NCBI GenBank assembly: GCA_026707945.1
Contig: JAPOVV010000110.1
Coordinates: 62,001-126,000 of the forward strand
Direction of reading: 5' to 3'
From: Gammaproteobacteria bacterium
Lineage (GTDB): Bacteria; Pseudomonadota; Gammaproteobacteria; Pseudomonadales; Azotimanducaceae
Length of the DNA: 64,000 bases
The notes beneath the pieces are model-generated. The model was not told the DNA's origin. It did not search any database and saw only the letters and a list, made by a program, of their open reading frames with translations. Each line of letters starts with the position of its first letter. Positions within the stretch are counted from its first letter, which is position 1. The translations under genes and the position numbers were made by a program. Shown here in pieces: positions 33,505 through 42,289 of the stretch.

Positions 33505-34860
33505 TCAGCTGCGTAGGTAGGTAATACGACCTTCGAGAATCGTCGCAATAACGTCGCTGCTCTCGAGACGATTGCGTGCGTCAGACCAAGGTCGATCTAA
33601 GCAAACGAGATTTGCCGACGCGCCTATCTCGATTTCTCGATCATCCGTGAACAATCCCAACGCTTCCTCTGGTTGGATTGCTTCCTGTGATGCTATCGTC
33701 GCGCCGTTTCGAGTACGTCTATCGGTCGCTGCCTTCATTGCGCACCAAGGATCGGCACTACCAAAAGGAGCATCCGTACTACCCGTGCATTGAATTCCGC
33801 GAGCGAGTATCGACCGTATCGGAAACAGCGAATCGAGCACGGCAGATTCGTTGTCGACTATGTACTGATCGCCGCGGTCGTAGAGGAAGTTCGGATTCGG
33901 GACTAACTTCAATCCAAGAGCGTCGACATTCGAAATGACATCCGGTGGTAATTCGGTCGCATGCTCAAGACGGTCACCTTCAAGGGTTCCGGCGTCGGCA
34001 ATTGCGGCAACGGCAAACACCACCTCAACTTTCGACACACAATGAATCGCGACCGCTCGGTGCATTCGATGTGCTTCTGCAATCTGCTCGCAGAGCACTC
34101 GAAAATCGGGAAGACGGTAGTCATCCAGAATGATCTTGCGATGACCTTCAACTAATCCGGAGCCACCCATACCTCGAATCCGCAAATCTGGACAACTGTT
34201 CTGCAAGAACATAAGTGTCGCTTCGTCATTCGAGGGCGTCGCGTCAGTCACATGAGTTACGCCAAAACTTGCGAACTCTCGAGCAACCTCACCGAGCTCA
34301 TCTGACAGATCGTCTGCGAGTGGGAGCCTCTCATAAATCTCTTCATCTTGACGGTAAAGCTGACCGTCTTGATCTTTAGGTAACCCGAATTCCGCCGCCC
34401 CGCGGGAATTGAAATACCAGAGGCGACCCGACCTGTGTTGTATTCGTACAGGACGATCGTCAACCCACTGATCGATTCGTGACGCGGTCAGATCCCCAGC
34501 TACCGATTCGTGATACCCAACTCCACGAATCCAACCGGTTCCTTTAGCACGCTGAAGCGCGTACTTCAGCTGACTAGCCACGGAAATTTCAGGCGGCCCA
34601 CATTGCATCGAACGCCTACGGGCAGCCATCGCAAGTAGATGCACGTGATCATCTCTCAGGCTCGGTAGTAAGGTGCCACCTTTCGCATTCAGAACTCGTT
34701 CATTAGCTTCAGAGTGCAGGTGCTCGGCAACGCTACTAATGACGCCGAGTTCACAACGCACATCCAAACGTCGACCATTCAGATCGACGTTCTTTATCAA
34801 CAACGACTGCAATGAACTTTCTACGGGGGGCTGAGCGAACAATAATGCACCATCTTCCAT
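33505..34860 (-). CDS. YtcJ-like amidohydrolase
   Basis: The 451-residue product is a metal-dependent amidohydrolase: DDHVHLLAMAARR gives the HxH, AIHCVSKVEV and RLEHATELP give later histidines, and TDAPFGSADPW the catalytic aspartate. The pattern fits the YtcJ/imidazolonepropionase-like subgroup, with unknown substrate. The N-terminal part (LLIKNVDLNGR) is the composite beta-sandwich. It converges with the CoA transferase gene, 13 bases between stops, and is divergent from the hydratase gene, whose possible upstream codons come within a few bases of its start. Confidence 0.82.
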   Translation of the reverse strand: MEDGALLFAQPPVESSLQSLLIKNVDLNGRRLDVRCELGVISSVAEHLHSEANERVLNAKGGTLLPSLRDDHVHLLAMAARRRSMQCGPPEISVASQLKYALQRAKGTGWIRGVGYHESVAGDLTASRIDQWVDDRPVRIQHRSGRLWYFNSRGAAEFGLPKDQDGQLYRQDEEIYERLPLADDLSDELGEVAREFASFGVTHVTDATPSNDEATLMFLQNSCPDLRIRGMGGSGLVEGHRKIILDDYRLPDFRVLCEQIAEAHRMHRAVAIHCVSKVEVVFAVAAIADAGTLEGDRLEHATELPPDVISNVDALGLKLVPNPNFLYDRGDQYIVDNESAVLDSLFPIRSILARGIQCTGSTDAPFGSADPWCAMKAATDRRTRNGATIASQEAIQPEEALGLFTDDREIEIGASANLVCLDRPWSDARNRLESSDVIATILEGRITYLRS

Positions 34861-34908
34861 AGCAAACTTTTCGTCGACCTGGATCTTCTCTACCTATCTG
34901 CGCGCGAA

Positions 34909-35850
34909 TTGCTGCTGAAATTAGGATCCGCAGCGGCGTGCGAAGAGCTCAGTCCTGTTGCTGGCATTGCTGGCGTCATCGTTACCGATGAACTAAGCAA
35001 AACGGCTGCCCTAAAGCCCCCTTGTCCCGTCATCGCAACTGCAGATAGCTCAACCTCAGATTTAATCGATGTCCGCATTGAAAGCGATCAATCTTTGGAT
35101 TCATTGATCGAAGGCATCGAACGTAGTTCCATCGCAGCCGCAACCCTTGTTCAGTTGACGCGCCTAAACTCACGTAGTTCGGTCATCAACGCTTTGTGTG
35201 CTGAATCACTGGCGTATTCGTCGTTGCAACATAGCGCGAAGTTTGAGGATTGGCTCGCTTCCGATAAACCGACAAACATCAAGTATTTCTCAGAACCAGC
35301 GATTCTCATCGACCGAACAGGCGACGAACTGACACTTACTCTCAACCGCCCTGCGAATCGAAACGCTTGGTCAACCGATATGCGCGATGCCTTGGCGGAG
35401 CATCTACAGTATGCGTTCGACGACAGCAGCATCGCAAACATCACACTTCGTGCGAACGGACCTGCGTTCAGTGCTGGTGGCGATTTGACGGAGTTCGGGT
35501 CTGCTCGAGATGCCGGCATCGCACACGTGTCGCGTCAAACCCGCAGTCCGGCCGTTTTGATGCATCTTCTAACGGAGAAAATCACCGCCATGGTACATGG
35601 GGCATGCGTGGGAGCTGGTATCGAACTCCCTGCGTTCGCTGGTCGGATAAGAGCCCAATCCGATGCTTTCTTTCAATTACCTGAAGTTAGTTTCGGACTC
35701 ATTCCCGGGGCTGGTGGAACGGCGAGTATTTTGAAGCGAATTGGCCGATCTAGATTCAATTACATGGGACTTACGGGAGAACGCATCAACGTAGAAACTG
35801 CGTTGAAATGGCGTCTAATCGACGAAATTAACGACTCAGAAAGTGTTTAA
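34909..35850 (+). CDS. Enoyl-CoA hydratase/isomerase family protein with N-terminal extension
   Basis: Residues from about 130 on form a crotonase fold: LTLNRPANRNAWS, GPAFSAGGDLTEFG (oxyanion hole), VHGACVGAGIELPAF and LPEVSFGLIPGAGGTA. The first 120 residues are not part of the minimal fold; they contain VIVTDELSKTAAL and may be a degenerate second domain. The frame opens with TTG at 34909; it remains open upstream to 34846 without ATG or GTG, so the exact start is uncertain. Its end overlaps the next gene by eight bases, forming an operon with two CoA transferase-like genes. The crotonase product is likely an acyl-CoA hydratase or isomerase; substrate unknown. Confidence 0.8.
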   Translation: MLLKLGSAAACEELSPVAGIAGVIVTDELSKTAALKPPCPVIATADSSTSDLIDVRIESDQSLDSLIEGIERSSIAAATLVQLTRLNSRSSVINALCAESLAYSSLQHSAKFEDWLASDKPTNIKYFSEPAILIDRTGDELTLTLNRPANRNAWSTDMRDALAEHLQYAFDDSSIANITLRANGPAFSAGGDLTEFGSARDAGIAHVSRQTRSPAVLMHLLTEKITAMVHGACVGAGIELPAFAGRIRAQSDAFFQLPEVSFGLIPGAGGTASILKRIGRSRFNYMGLTGERINVETALKWRLIDEINDSESV

Positions 35851-36892
35851 CTTAAAACAAACGACCCGCGTCCTTGAGATCGGTAACTTCGCGGCGGGTT
35901 ATGCGGGAAAGCTATTCTCACACGCGGGCTGCGATGTCGTTCGCATAGAACCAGAACGACGAAAAGCCTGTTGGGTGTCGGAAAGAGCTATGGATCTGTT
36001 TCTGCACCACGACAAGCGACGAGTCAGCACCTTCGATCACGAGCTCATCGCAGATCTCGCAAACAAAGCCGACGTCGTCGTCGTCGACGGCGAATCTGCA
36101 GATGAAGTCAGCGCTATCGGATTCGAGGGCTGGCAAACGCCTATTAAAGTTGCGATTACGCCGTTCGGCTTAACCGGCCCTGACCGTAACCGAGCAGCAA
36201 CGAATGCAACCATTCTTGCGCTCGGCGGGTATACCAATCTCATGGGCGATCCTGACCGTGAGCCATTGACCTTACCTGGCCACTATGTGGATTTTCAAAG
36301 TGGCGGTTATGCGTACACGGCGGCAAGCGCGTGCCTCCTCGGCAATCGTGCAGACACGATCGATATCGGTATGCTCGAAGTCATCATGTCCCTTAGTCAG
36401 TTCACGACCGTCATGTGGACGTGCGGTCGAATGGTGCGCTCTCGACACGGAAACGATTTTTGGTCGGTCGTGCCGACGACTCTGTTTCGTTGTAAAGACG
36501 GTTGGGTCTACATCAACATCGTCCCTGGATTCTGGGATCCCTTTACGACTTGCATTGACCTGCCCGAACTAACACTCGATCCTCGATTCACAACCAATGG
36601 GCTTCGAATGGCGAATCGAGACGCATTGCACGAGATCATCGCTAATGCCTTTATTCAGTGGTCGCGAAGCGAGATTCAGCATCGCGCGGAGACGGCGAGG
36701 ATTCCGTTAGGAGCCGTACTTACTTTTCCTGAGGTGCTCAGCGACCCGCATCTCGAAGCACGAAATATGTGGCAGCGGATCAGGTACAACGACGGTGATT
36801 CGGTCGTTTCGCCGCGACCGCCATTTGTCATGCCGGGGATAGACCGCGACGACTCAGCCTTGACCGAGCCGGAAGGGGCAAACGATGGCTAG
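35843..36892 (+). CDS. CaiB/BaiF-like protein lacking the nucleophilic aspartate
   Basis: The 349-residue product has the family III CoA transferase fold: RVLEIGNFAAGYAGKLFS at the start and ITPFGLTGPD in the middle. In the place of the aspartate nucleophile stands N121 (GPDRNRAATNATILALGG), found by aligning the fixed distance from the GP pair with the intact copy at 32292. The start is a GTG overlapping the hydratase gene. It overlaps the next CaiB-like gene by eight bases. A heteromeric enzyme with that partner, as in two-subunit family III transferases, is possible; catalysis by this subunit alone is doubtful. Confidence 0.85.
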   Translation: MFNLKQTTRVLEIGNFAAGYAGKLFSHAGCDVVRIEPERRKACWVSERAMDLFLHHDKRRVSTFDHELIADLANKADVVVVDGESADEVSAIGFEGWQTPIKVAITPFGLTGPDRNRAATNATILALGGYTNLMGDPDREPLTLPGHYVDFQSGGYAYTAASACLLGNRADTIDIGMLEVIMSLSQFTTVMWTCGRMVRSRHGNDFWSVVPTTLFRCKDGWVYINIVPGFWDPFTTCIDLPELTLDPRFTTNGLRMANRDALHEIIANAFIQWSRSEIQHRAETARIPLGAVLTFPEVLSDPHLEARNMWQRIRYNDGDSVVSPRPPFVMPGIDRDDSALTEPEGANDG

Positions 36893-38108
36893 GGGTCCCC
36901 TTGAAGACGTTCGTATTCTCGATCTAACGCACGTATGGGCGGGACCTCTTGCAACGCGCATCCTCGGCGATCTGGGCGCTCAAATCCTGAAGATAGAAGC
37001 ACCCATGAGCAGGGGACCAAGAGTCTACCCGACGATACCACTCGGTAGCTTTATTGGTGGCGAACCTGGTGACGAACCTTGGAACGCGAATGCCGTTTTT
37101 GTGAAGCTCATGCGGAACAAGAAGAGCATTGCGCTGGATCTCAAAACCGAAGTAGGTCGCAGTACCTTCCTCGAACTCGTCGCCATTAGCGACGTGGTGA
37201 TCGAGAACTTTTCCGCCAGGGCGATGGCGAGTTTAGAGCTCGACTACGAGCACCTTAAGCAAGCCAATCCCGAGATCATCCATGTAGCCATGCCCGGGTA
37301 TGGGTTGTCTGGTCCCTACAGCGAGCGTGTCGCGTTTGGTCCGACTGTCGAACCGATGTCCGGCTTGACCTCCGTGATGGGCTACAGTGCCGAGGAACCG
37401 CGGGCCACCGCGATGGCCGTCCCCGATCCGACTTCCGCGGTTAATGCGACCGCTGCTGTGGTCACTGCATTACGAATGCGCGATCTTACCGGGAAAGGTC
37501 GATTGGTCGAGATGTCGTTGCACGAATCCGCAACTTCCTACTCTGGACCTTGGCTAATCGACACACAACTTGGTCACGAACCCACCCAGATTGGTAATCG
37601 CCACCCAGAACTAACGCCACACGGCATTTATCCATGCTTTGGCAACGACTCTTGGATCGCCATAGGTTGTCGCTCTGATTCGGAGTTCCAGGCGCTGTGT
37701 GATATATGCGAGCTCGAAGTCGATCGTAATTGGACTCTAAGTGAACGCAAAGCGAATGAGAGCGTTCTTGACGAAGCGATCGCGAGATGGACGTGCGATC
37801 GATACTACGACACCATCGTTGAATCACTAAGTATCGGCAACATACCCGTCGGAGGTGTATTCGATACTGAGAGAATGCTCGCGAATCCACAAAGCGTTTC
37901 GCGTGGATTTTTCGTTCCAATTGAGAGAGATACGCCTATACCGGGAAACCCGATCAAGATGGATGGAATTTCAAGCGACGATTGGATGCCTTGCCCGAAA
38001 CTTGGCGAACACAATGAAGAAGTGCTCGAAGACTGGCTTGACTACGATCCAGATCGCATTCAAGCGCTTTACGACGACGGCATCATCGTAAATCGGCCTC
38101 CCCGGTAG
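36885..38108 (+). CDS. CaiB/BaiF-like CoA transferase, variant active-site region
   Basis: The 407-residue protein begins with VRILDLTHVWAGPLATRIL and continues with KNKKSIALDL-like sequence (RNKKSIALDL) and MPGYGLSGPYSER. Where the family has FDxxxQAxSG this protein has FGPTVEPMSG, so G152 replaces the aspartate. The FGPTxE variant occurs in a subgroup of this family; a glutamate three residues on might take over, which is speculation. It closes the operon with the hydratase and the other CaiB-like protein. Expected function is acyl-CoA activation or an accessory subunit. Confidence 0.85.
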   Translation: MARGPLEDVRILDLTHVWAGPLATRILGDLGAQILKIEAPMSRGPRVYPTIPLGSFIGGEPGDEPWNANAVFVKLMRNKKSIALDLKTEVGRSTFLELVAISDVVIENFSARAMASLELDYEHLKQANPEIIHVAMPGYGLSGPYSERVAFGPTVEPMSGLTSVMGYSAEEPRATAMAVPDPTSAVNATAAVVTALRMRDLTGKGRLVEMSLHESATSYSGPWLIDTQLGHEPTQIGNRHPELTPHGIYPCFGNDSWIAIGCRSDSEFQALCDICELEVDRNWTLSERKANESVLDEAIARWTCDRYYDTIVESLSIGNIPVGGVFDTERMLANPQSVSRGFFVPIERDTPIPGNPIKMDGISSDDWMPCPKLGEHNEEVLEDWLDYDPDRIQALYDDGIIVNRPPR

Positions 38109-38252
38109 CCGCAAGAGTTGGATTGATCGAAATCCAAATAAACCTCGCATATGAACAATAGAAGTGAATTGCCTAAATGCAACCGAGTCAAAAAGAAATC
38201 GGCGAAAGTTCTACATGCTTTTGAACCCAATCACCTTTTTACCTTTGTAAAA

Positions 38253-38279
38253 TTATGACTAGTTTTATGACTATTAGTC
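38253..38279 (+). promoter_or_regulatory. Operator-like repeats before the toxin-antitoxin genes
   Basis: Two copies of TTATGACTA lie at 38253-38261 and 38265-38273, twelve bases apart, and the second merges into the inverted repeat GACTA-T-TAGTC (38269-38279). The antitoxin ATG follows at 38286. Antitoxins of the Phd type often bind such repeats and repress their own operon, so this is a likely autoregulatory site overlapping the promoter. The spacing puts the repeats right over the expected transcription start. Confidence 0.5.
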
Positions 38280-38285
38280 GATTTG

Positions 38286-38525
38286 ATGGAACGTATTAAT
38301 TTAACCCATGCAAAGGCGCATCTGAGCGAAGTCCTAAATAAAGTCGAAGCCGGTCATGAGGTCGTCATCACGCGGCATGGTAAAGATATCGTGCACATGT
38401 CTCCGGCACGGCAGCCTAAACAACCGATACCTCTCGCTGAACTAGCTGAATTTCGTGCATCGATGCCCCGCCTTCGTCGGCCATCGGTTGAGCTTCTTCG
38501 TGAAATGCGAGATGAGGGTTACTAA
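38286..38525 (+). CDS. Phd/YefM-family antitoxin
   Basis: The 79-residue product has the Phd/YefM N-terminal DNA-binding fold, with NLTHAKAHLSEVLNKVEAGHEVVITRHG, here split as NLTHAKAHLSEVLNKV and GHEVVITRHGKDI. The C-terminal basic tail should wrap around the toxin. I start it at the ATG 38286 rather than the TTG three bases upstream. The toxin gene follows after 17 bases. It should neutralise the PIN toxin and repress the operon through the repeats upstream. Confidence 0.87.
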   Translation: MERINLTHAKAHLSEVLNKVEAGHEVVITRHGKDIVHMSPARQPKQPIPLAELAEFRASMPRLRRPSVELLREMRDEGY

Positions 38526-38542
38526 AGTCGTAATTACACTGA

Positions 38543-38986
38543 ATGCGCTACTTTGACACGAGTTTTCTGATCCCTCTCATCCTCGTCGAAAGTACTAGTG
38601 AAACGATCGAAGCTTTCTTCTTTGGATCACTGACTGAGGACTTAGCGGTTAGTGATTGGACACTAGTCGAATTCTCGTCGATGCTCGCTCGTGAAGTACG
38701 CATGGGCGGTTTAGAGACTGAGGAGGCTCATACCGCTAGTTCGAGATTCGATTCACTAATCCGAACGTCCTTCGATGTCTTGCTACCAAATCGCGACGAC
38801 TTCGATCTGGCGCGTCAGTGGCTTGCTTTATTCGATACGAACTTGAGAAGCGCCGACGCCTTACACCTCGCAATAGCAGGGAATCGAAATGCTCAGTCGA
38901 TCTATACCCTAGACAAAGAGATGATCGTAGCAGGAAGATCTCTTGGATTACCTACCGGTGCAGGTTCAGTCACAGGATTTGACTAG
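38543..38986 (+). CDS. vapC: PIN-domain toxin, VapC family
   Basis: The 147-residue protein is a PIN-fold ribonuclease. The acidic residues of the site are visible: D5 in YFDTSFLIPL, E in TLVEFSSML, D in LRSADALHLAIA and D in YTLDKEM. VapC toxins cut tRNA or rRNA and stop translation when the antitoxin is degraded. It is paired with the Phd/YefM protein rather than a typical VapB, a common recombination of modules. All catalytic residues are kept, so it is probably active. Confidence 0.87.
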   Translation: MRYFDTSFLIPLILVESTSETIEAFFFGSLTEDLAVSDWTLVEFSSMLAREVRMGGLETEEAHTASSRFDSLIRTSFDVLLPNRDDFDLARQWLALFDTNLRSADALHLAIAGNRNAQSIYTLDKEMIVAGRSLGLPTGAGSVTGFD

Positions 38987-39113
38987 CAACTTAGAGCAAG
39001 AGGTTCTATGTACAGACCCGGATATCGAACTGTCGCATTTCTGAGCATTCGGGATTCGCGTACGCCTCTCTTATATGTTCAAATGTCGAGTAGAAAATCG
39101 CTTGCCCGATACA

Positions 39114-40463
39114 TTAATACGCTTGCGCCGGTAACCACGTGACAAGTGAGACGAAATAGAAAATCAACGCGAGCCCAATAAGCTGCAATACGATAAATGG
39201 GCTAACACCTTTGTAAATTGTGGTTGCCTGCAAATCAGGTGGGGCGGCTCCCTTCAGATAGAAGATAGCAAAACCGACCGGTGGTGTGAGGAAGCTCGTT
39301 TGGAGGCATACGGCAAATAAGACCGTAAACCAAATGGGATCGAAACCTAGTGTAATTACGACCGGCGAAACCAACGGCAGGATGATGAGCGTCAGCTCAA
39401 TCCAATCAAGAAAAAAGCCAAGAAGGAACGTACAAAACAGGATCGTAATCACCACACCAGTTGGTCCGAACGGAAGATTTAGTAGAGTTCGTTCGATCAG
39501 TTCATCCCCGCCCAACCCGCGCAGTACTAATGAAAACGCTGTGGCGCCAATCAAGATCGCGAAGATGAAAGCCGTAGTCTTCGTGGTCTCTGCCAGTACT
39601 TCCCTAAAGACCGGCAAATCAAGCTTTCGTTTCCATAGCGCTAATAGCAACGCCCCAAATGCGCCCACCCCCGCAGCTTCAGTAGGTGTCGCAATACCGA
39701 AGAAGATGCTTCCGAGGACACCAAGGATCAGAGCCGCGGGAGGGAGAATCGCCAGAATCAAGCGTTGTAGCTCTCTTAAGTCAAACGTACCTTCATCGGG
39801 GAGTTTCGGTGCCAGATTGGGTTTGATCAACCCCAACACCACGATATAGAGGACGTAGAGCGATCCCAGCAGAAGTCCAGGAAACACGGCCCCGAGGAAC
39901 AAGTCGCCAACAGGCATCGCCATTCGGTCTGCCATTAGCACGAGCATGATGCTTGGCGGAATCAAGATCCCTAAAGTACCGACAGCACAGACGGTTCCCG
40001 ATGCCAACATAGGTGCGTAGCCCTGTTTCAGCATCACCGGTAACCCGAGAAGCGCGAGCAGCACAACCGAAGCGCCAATGATCCCCGTCGTCGCGGCGAG
40101 TAGGACACCGATCAAAGTCACGGAAATAGCAAGTCCGCCCGATACCCTACGAAAGAGTTTCGCAAAACTCGTCATCAACTCACTAGCAATCCCGGACCGG
40201 TCAAGAAGCAGACCCATGAAAATGAACATGGGTAACGCAACCATGACCCAGTTTTCCATGACATTCCAGACGCGATCGACCGTAATCGACGTGTAGAGCC
40301 AGTCGACGCCAGTGAAGATACCAAGATCGATATCCACGATGATGGCAATGCATGTAAACAACACCGCCAAGCCGGCCAGAATCCAAGCGACAGGGAAACC
40401 CGTGAAGACCAAAAGAATGAAGGCGAAGAACATCGCCAACGCAAGTATTTCGTTAAGTTCCAC
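39114..40463 (-). CDS. dctM: TRAP transporter large permease DctM
   Basis: DctM is the 12-helix ion-coupled channel of a TRAP importer. The 449-residue product has the family pattern FTGFPVAWILAGLAV, VALPMFIFMGLLLDRSG, GTLGILIPPSIMLV and LTPPVGFAIFYLKG. The longest frame begins at 40532, but the GTG at 40463 (VELNEILALAMFF) gives a start just before the first helix and an 11-base overlap with dctQ. It forms an operon dctP-dctQ-dctM on the minus strand. Confidence 0.92.
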   Translation of the reverse strand: MELNEILALAMFFAFILLVFTGFPVAWILAGLAVLFTCIAIIVDIDLGIFTGVDWLYTSITVDRVWNVMENWVMVALPMFIFMGLLLDRSGIASELMTSFAKLFRRVSGGLAISVTLIGVLLAATTGIIGASVVLLALLGLPVMLKQGYAPMLASGTVCAVGTLGILIPPSIMLVLMADRMAMPVGDLFLGAVFPGLLLGSLYVLYIVVLGLIKPNLAPKLPDEGTFDLRELQRLILAILPPAALILGVLGSIFFGIATPTEAAGVGAFGALLLALWKRKLDLPVFREVLAETTKTTAFIFAILIGATAFSLVLRGLGGDELIERTLLNLPFGPTGVVITILFCTFLLGFFLDWIELTLIILPLVSPVVITLGFDPIWFTVLFAVCLQTSFLTPPVGFAIFYLKGAAPPDLQATTIYKGVSPFIVLQLIGLALIFYFVSLVTWLPAQAY

Positions 40464-40968
40464 GTATGAACAAACCAGCGTAAAGCCGCGAGAGCCTAGA
40501 AAGTGCGGCGAGAAGCAACAGCCCGAAACCAATAACTAAGAACGCTTTGATAAACCATCGAAACGGCAATCCACCCGGAGAGGCTGAGATTTCACCGATG
40601 TTGAAGCTGTAGATAAAGAAATCCCAACCGTACCAAAGCATGACGATGCAAAACGGGACGACAAACAACAGTAACCCATAGAAATCAATCCACAGCCGTG
40701 CGCGATGCGGCATTCTCTCGTGAAATACGTCCACGCGAATATGAGCGTCCGTGATCAACGCATAGCCGATGGTCAACATGAACCCCATGGAATATAGATG
40801 CCATTGGAGTTCTTCGAACTCAATACGACCTTGATCGAATAAGTATCTGGCAGTCACGTTGATCACGATAACTGCCATGAGGACGACCCAGAGAACCGAA
40901 ACTCCTTGGGCAATTCGGCTCAATACCGGATCGACGATACGAGACAGCCAAGTACTGGGTAAATCCAT
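40453..40968 (-). CDS. dctQ: TRAP transporter small permease DctQ
   Basis: The 171-residue protein has four membrane helices, with the family segments VTARYLFDQGRIEFEELQWH split as NVTARYLF and EFEELQWHLY, and DAHIRVDVFHERM between helices two and three. It joins DctM in the membrane part of the importer. Its ATG follows directly on the dctP stop, and its end overlaps dctM. The glycine-rich SPGGLPFRWFIKAF precedes the last helix, as usual. Confidence 0.9.
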   Translation of the reverse strand: MDLPSTWLSRIVDPVLSRIAQGVSVLWVVLMAVIVINVTARYLFDQGRIEFEELQWHLYSMGFMLTIGYALITDAHIRVDVFHERMPHRARLWIDFYGLLLFVVPFCIVMLWYGWDFFIYSFNIGEISASPGGLPFRWFIKAFLVIGFGLLLLAALSRLSRLYAGLFIRGT

Positions 40969-42093
40969 TCAGAAATCTCGCGGCAGATACGCGAACTTTT
41001 TCCAGTGTGCGTAGTCCGCTCGAAAAGCGCTTTGCGACTCGTAAATACGTTTGAAGTCTGCGTCATTCGCCGACTCCTCGGCCATTACCTCGTCGGAAAG
41101 ACGATTCAGTTCGCGGAGGACGTCTTCGGGTAAATAGTTCGCGGTCACACCTTTCTCTGCGAAACTCGCGATGATCGGACCTTGGACCGCTTCTGCTTTA
41201 GCTAGATTACGCGTTACACCGGCAGTGCATGCGGTCTCCAAAATGCTCTGTTCCTGTGGTGTCAGCCCTTGCCATTGATCCAGATTCACCGTTAGGTGAA
41301 TCGAGGTAAAAACCTGATGCCACCCGGGGAAATAGTTGAGCTTCGCGACGCGATCGAAGCCCAGTGATTGATCGACGTTAGGTAATGAGTACTCAGTGGC
41401 GTCAATCGCGCCTTTTTCGAGTGCTTGAAAGATCTCTGCACCCGGAATCATCGTGACCGACGCACCGGTTCGCTCGATGACCTTCCCGCCGAGACCAGCA
41501 AATCGAATTTTCAAGCCTCGGAGATCGTCGAGCGAATTAATCGGCTCTCTGAACCAGCCTGCCGTTTCAGGTCCAATAAGTCCACACAGTAGGACGTGAA
41601 CGCCGTCACGCGCGTAGAGTTCTTGAGCGAGTTGCTCGCCTCCCCCTTCGAACCACCATGACGAGAACTCCCAAGGCTCTAGTCCAAACGGAACCGCACC
41701 AAGGAGAGGAGACGCTGGAATCTTGCCTTGATCGTAGCCTAACCAAGTGTAGCCGGCAGGGATTTTCCCTTCACGCACGGCGTCAACGATTTGAAATTCC
41801 GGCACGATCTCTTTCGGTTCCGCGATAAGGAACTCGAATCTGCCATTGGAAAGCGAGTCCACCAATCCAGCGACATAAATGATGTTGTCGCCAAGTACCT
41901 CAAGATTAGTAGGAAACGAAACGGGGACACGCCATCGCTTCTCTGCTAAACCGGACTCGCCAACGACGCGACTTGTGCTACCCTCTTCTTTGGTATTCGC
42001 CGAATACCAGAGAGGAAACCGAATCACAAGCGCAAGTACCAGCCCCACTATAAACGCCACTAGGACAAGCAGCGACACTTCTCGTCGATTCAA
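40969..42093 (-). CDS. dctP: TRAP transporter substrate-binding protein DctP
   Basis: The 374-residue protein has an N-terminal hydrophobic segment (SLLVLVAFIVGLVLALVI) acting as signal anchor and then the periplasmic binding fold. LRGLKIRFAGLGGKVIERTGA contains the conserved arginine that holds the ligand carboxylate (here R in KIRFAG), and ATEYSLPNVDQSLGF resembles the TakP-like group that takes up 2-oxo acids or similar. The ligand is not known. It is divergent from the P450 gene, so a shared 196-base control region lies upstream. Confidence 0.9.
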   Translation of the reverse strand: MNRREVSLLVLVAFIVGLVLALVIRFPLWYSANTKEEGSTSRVVGESGLAEKRWRVPVSFPTNLEVLGDNIIYVAGLVDSLSNGRFEFLIAEPKEIVPEFQIVDAVREGKIPAGYTWLGYDQGKIPASPLLGAVPFGLEPWEFSSWWFEGGGEQLAQELYARDGVHVLLCGLIGPETAGWFREPINSLDDLRGLKIRFAGLGGKVIERTGASVTMIPGAEIFQALEKGAIDATEYSLPNVDQSLGFDRVAKLNYFPGWHQVFTSIHLTVNLDQWQGLTPQEQSILETACTAGVTRNLAKAEAVQGPIIASFAEKGVTANYLPEDVLRELNRLSDEVMAEESANDADFKRIYESQSAFRADYAHWKKFAYLPRDF

Positions 42094-42289
42094 ACGATCG
42101 TCCTTCTAAGAAGTCAAACTGACGGAAAATAGAGCCTTCGAGGCGTCATGCTAGCACACACGACGAATACCTCAGGATTGCAGAAATCACGCAACGAATA
42201 AGCGTACGACCATCATTATGATTGAGTTCGTGTAGGTCGAATTGCATTCGACCACATAGGGGTAAAACGTTAGGGGATACGAAAGCAAT

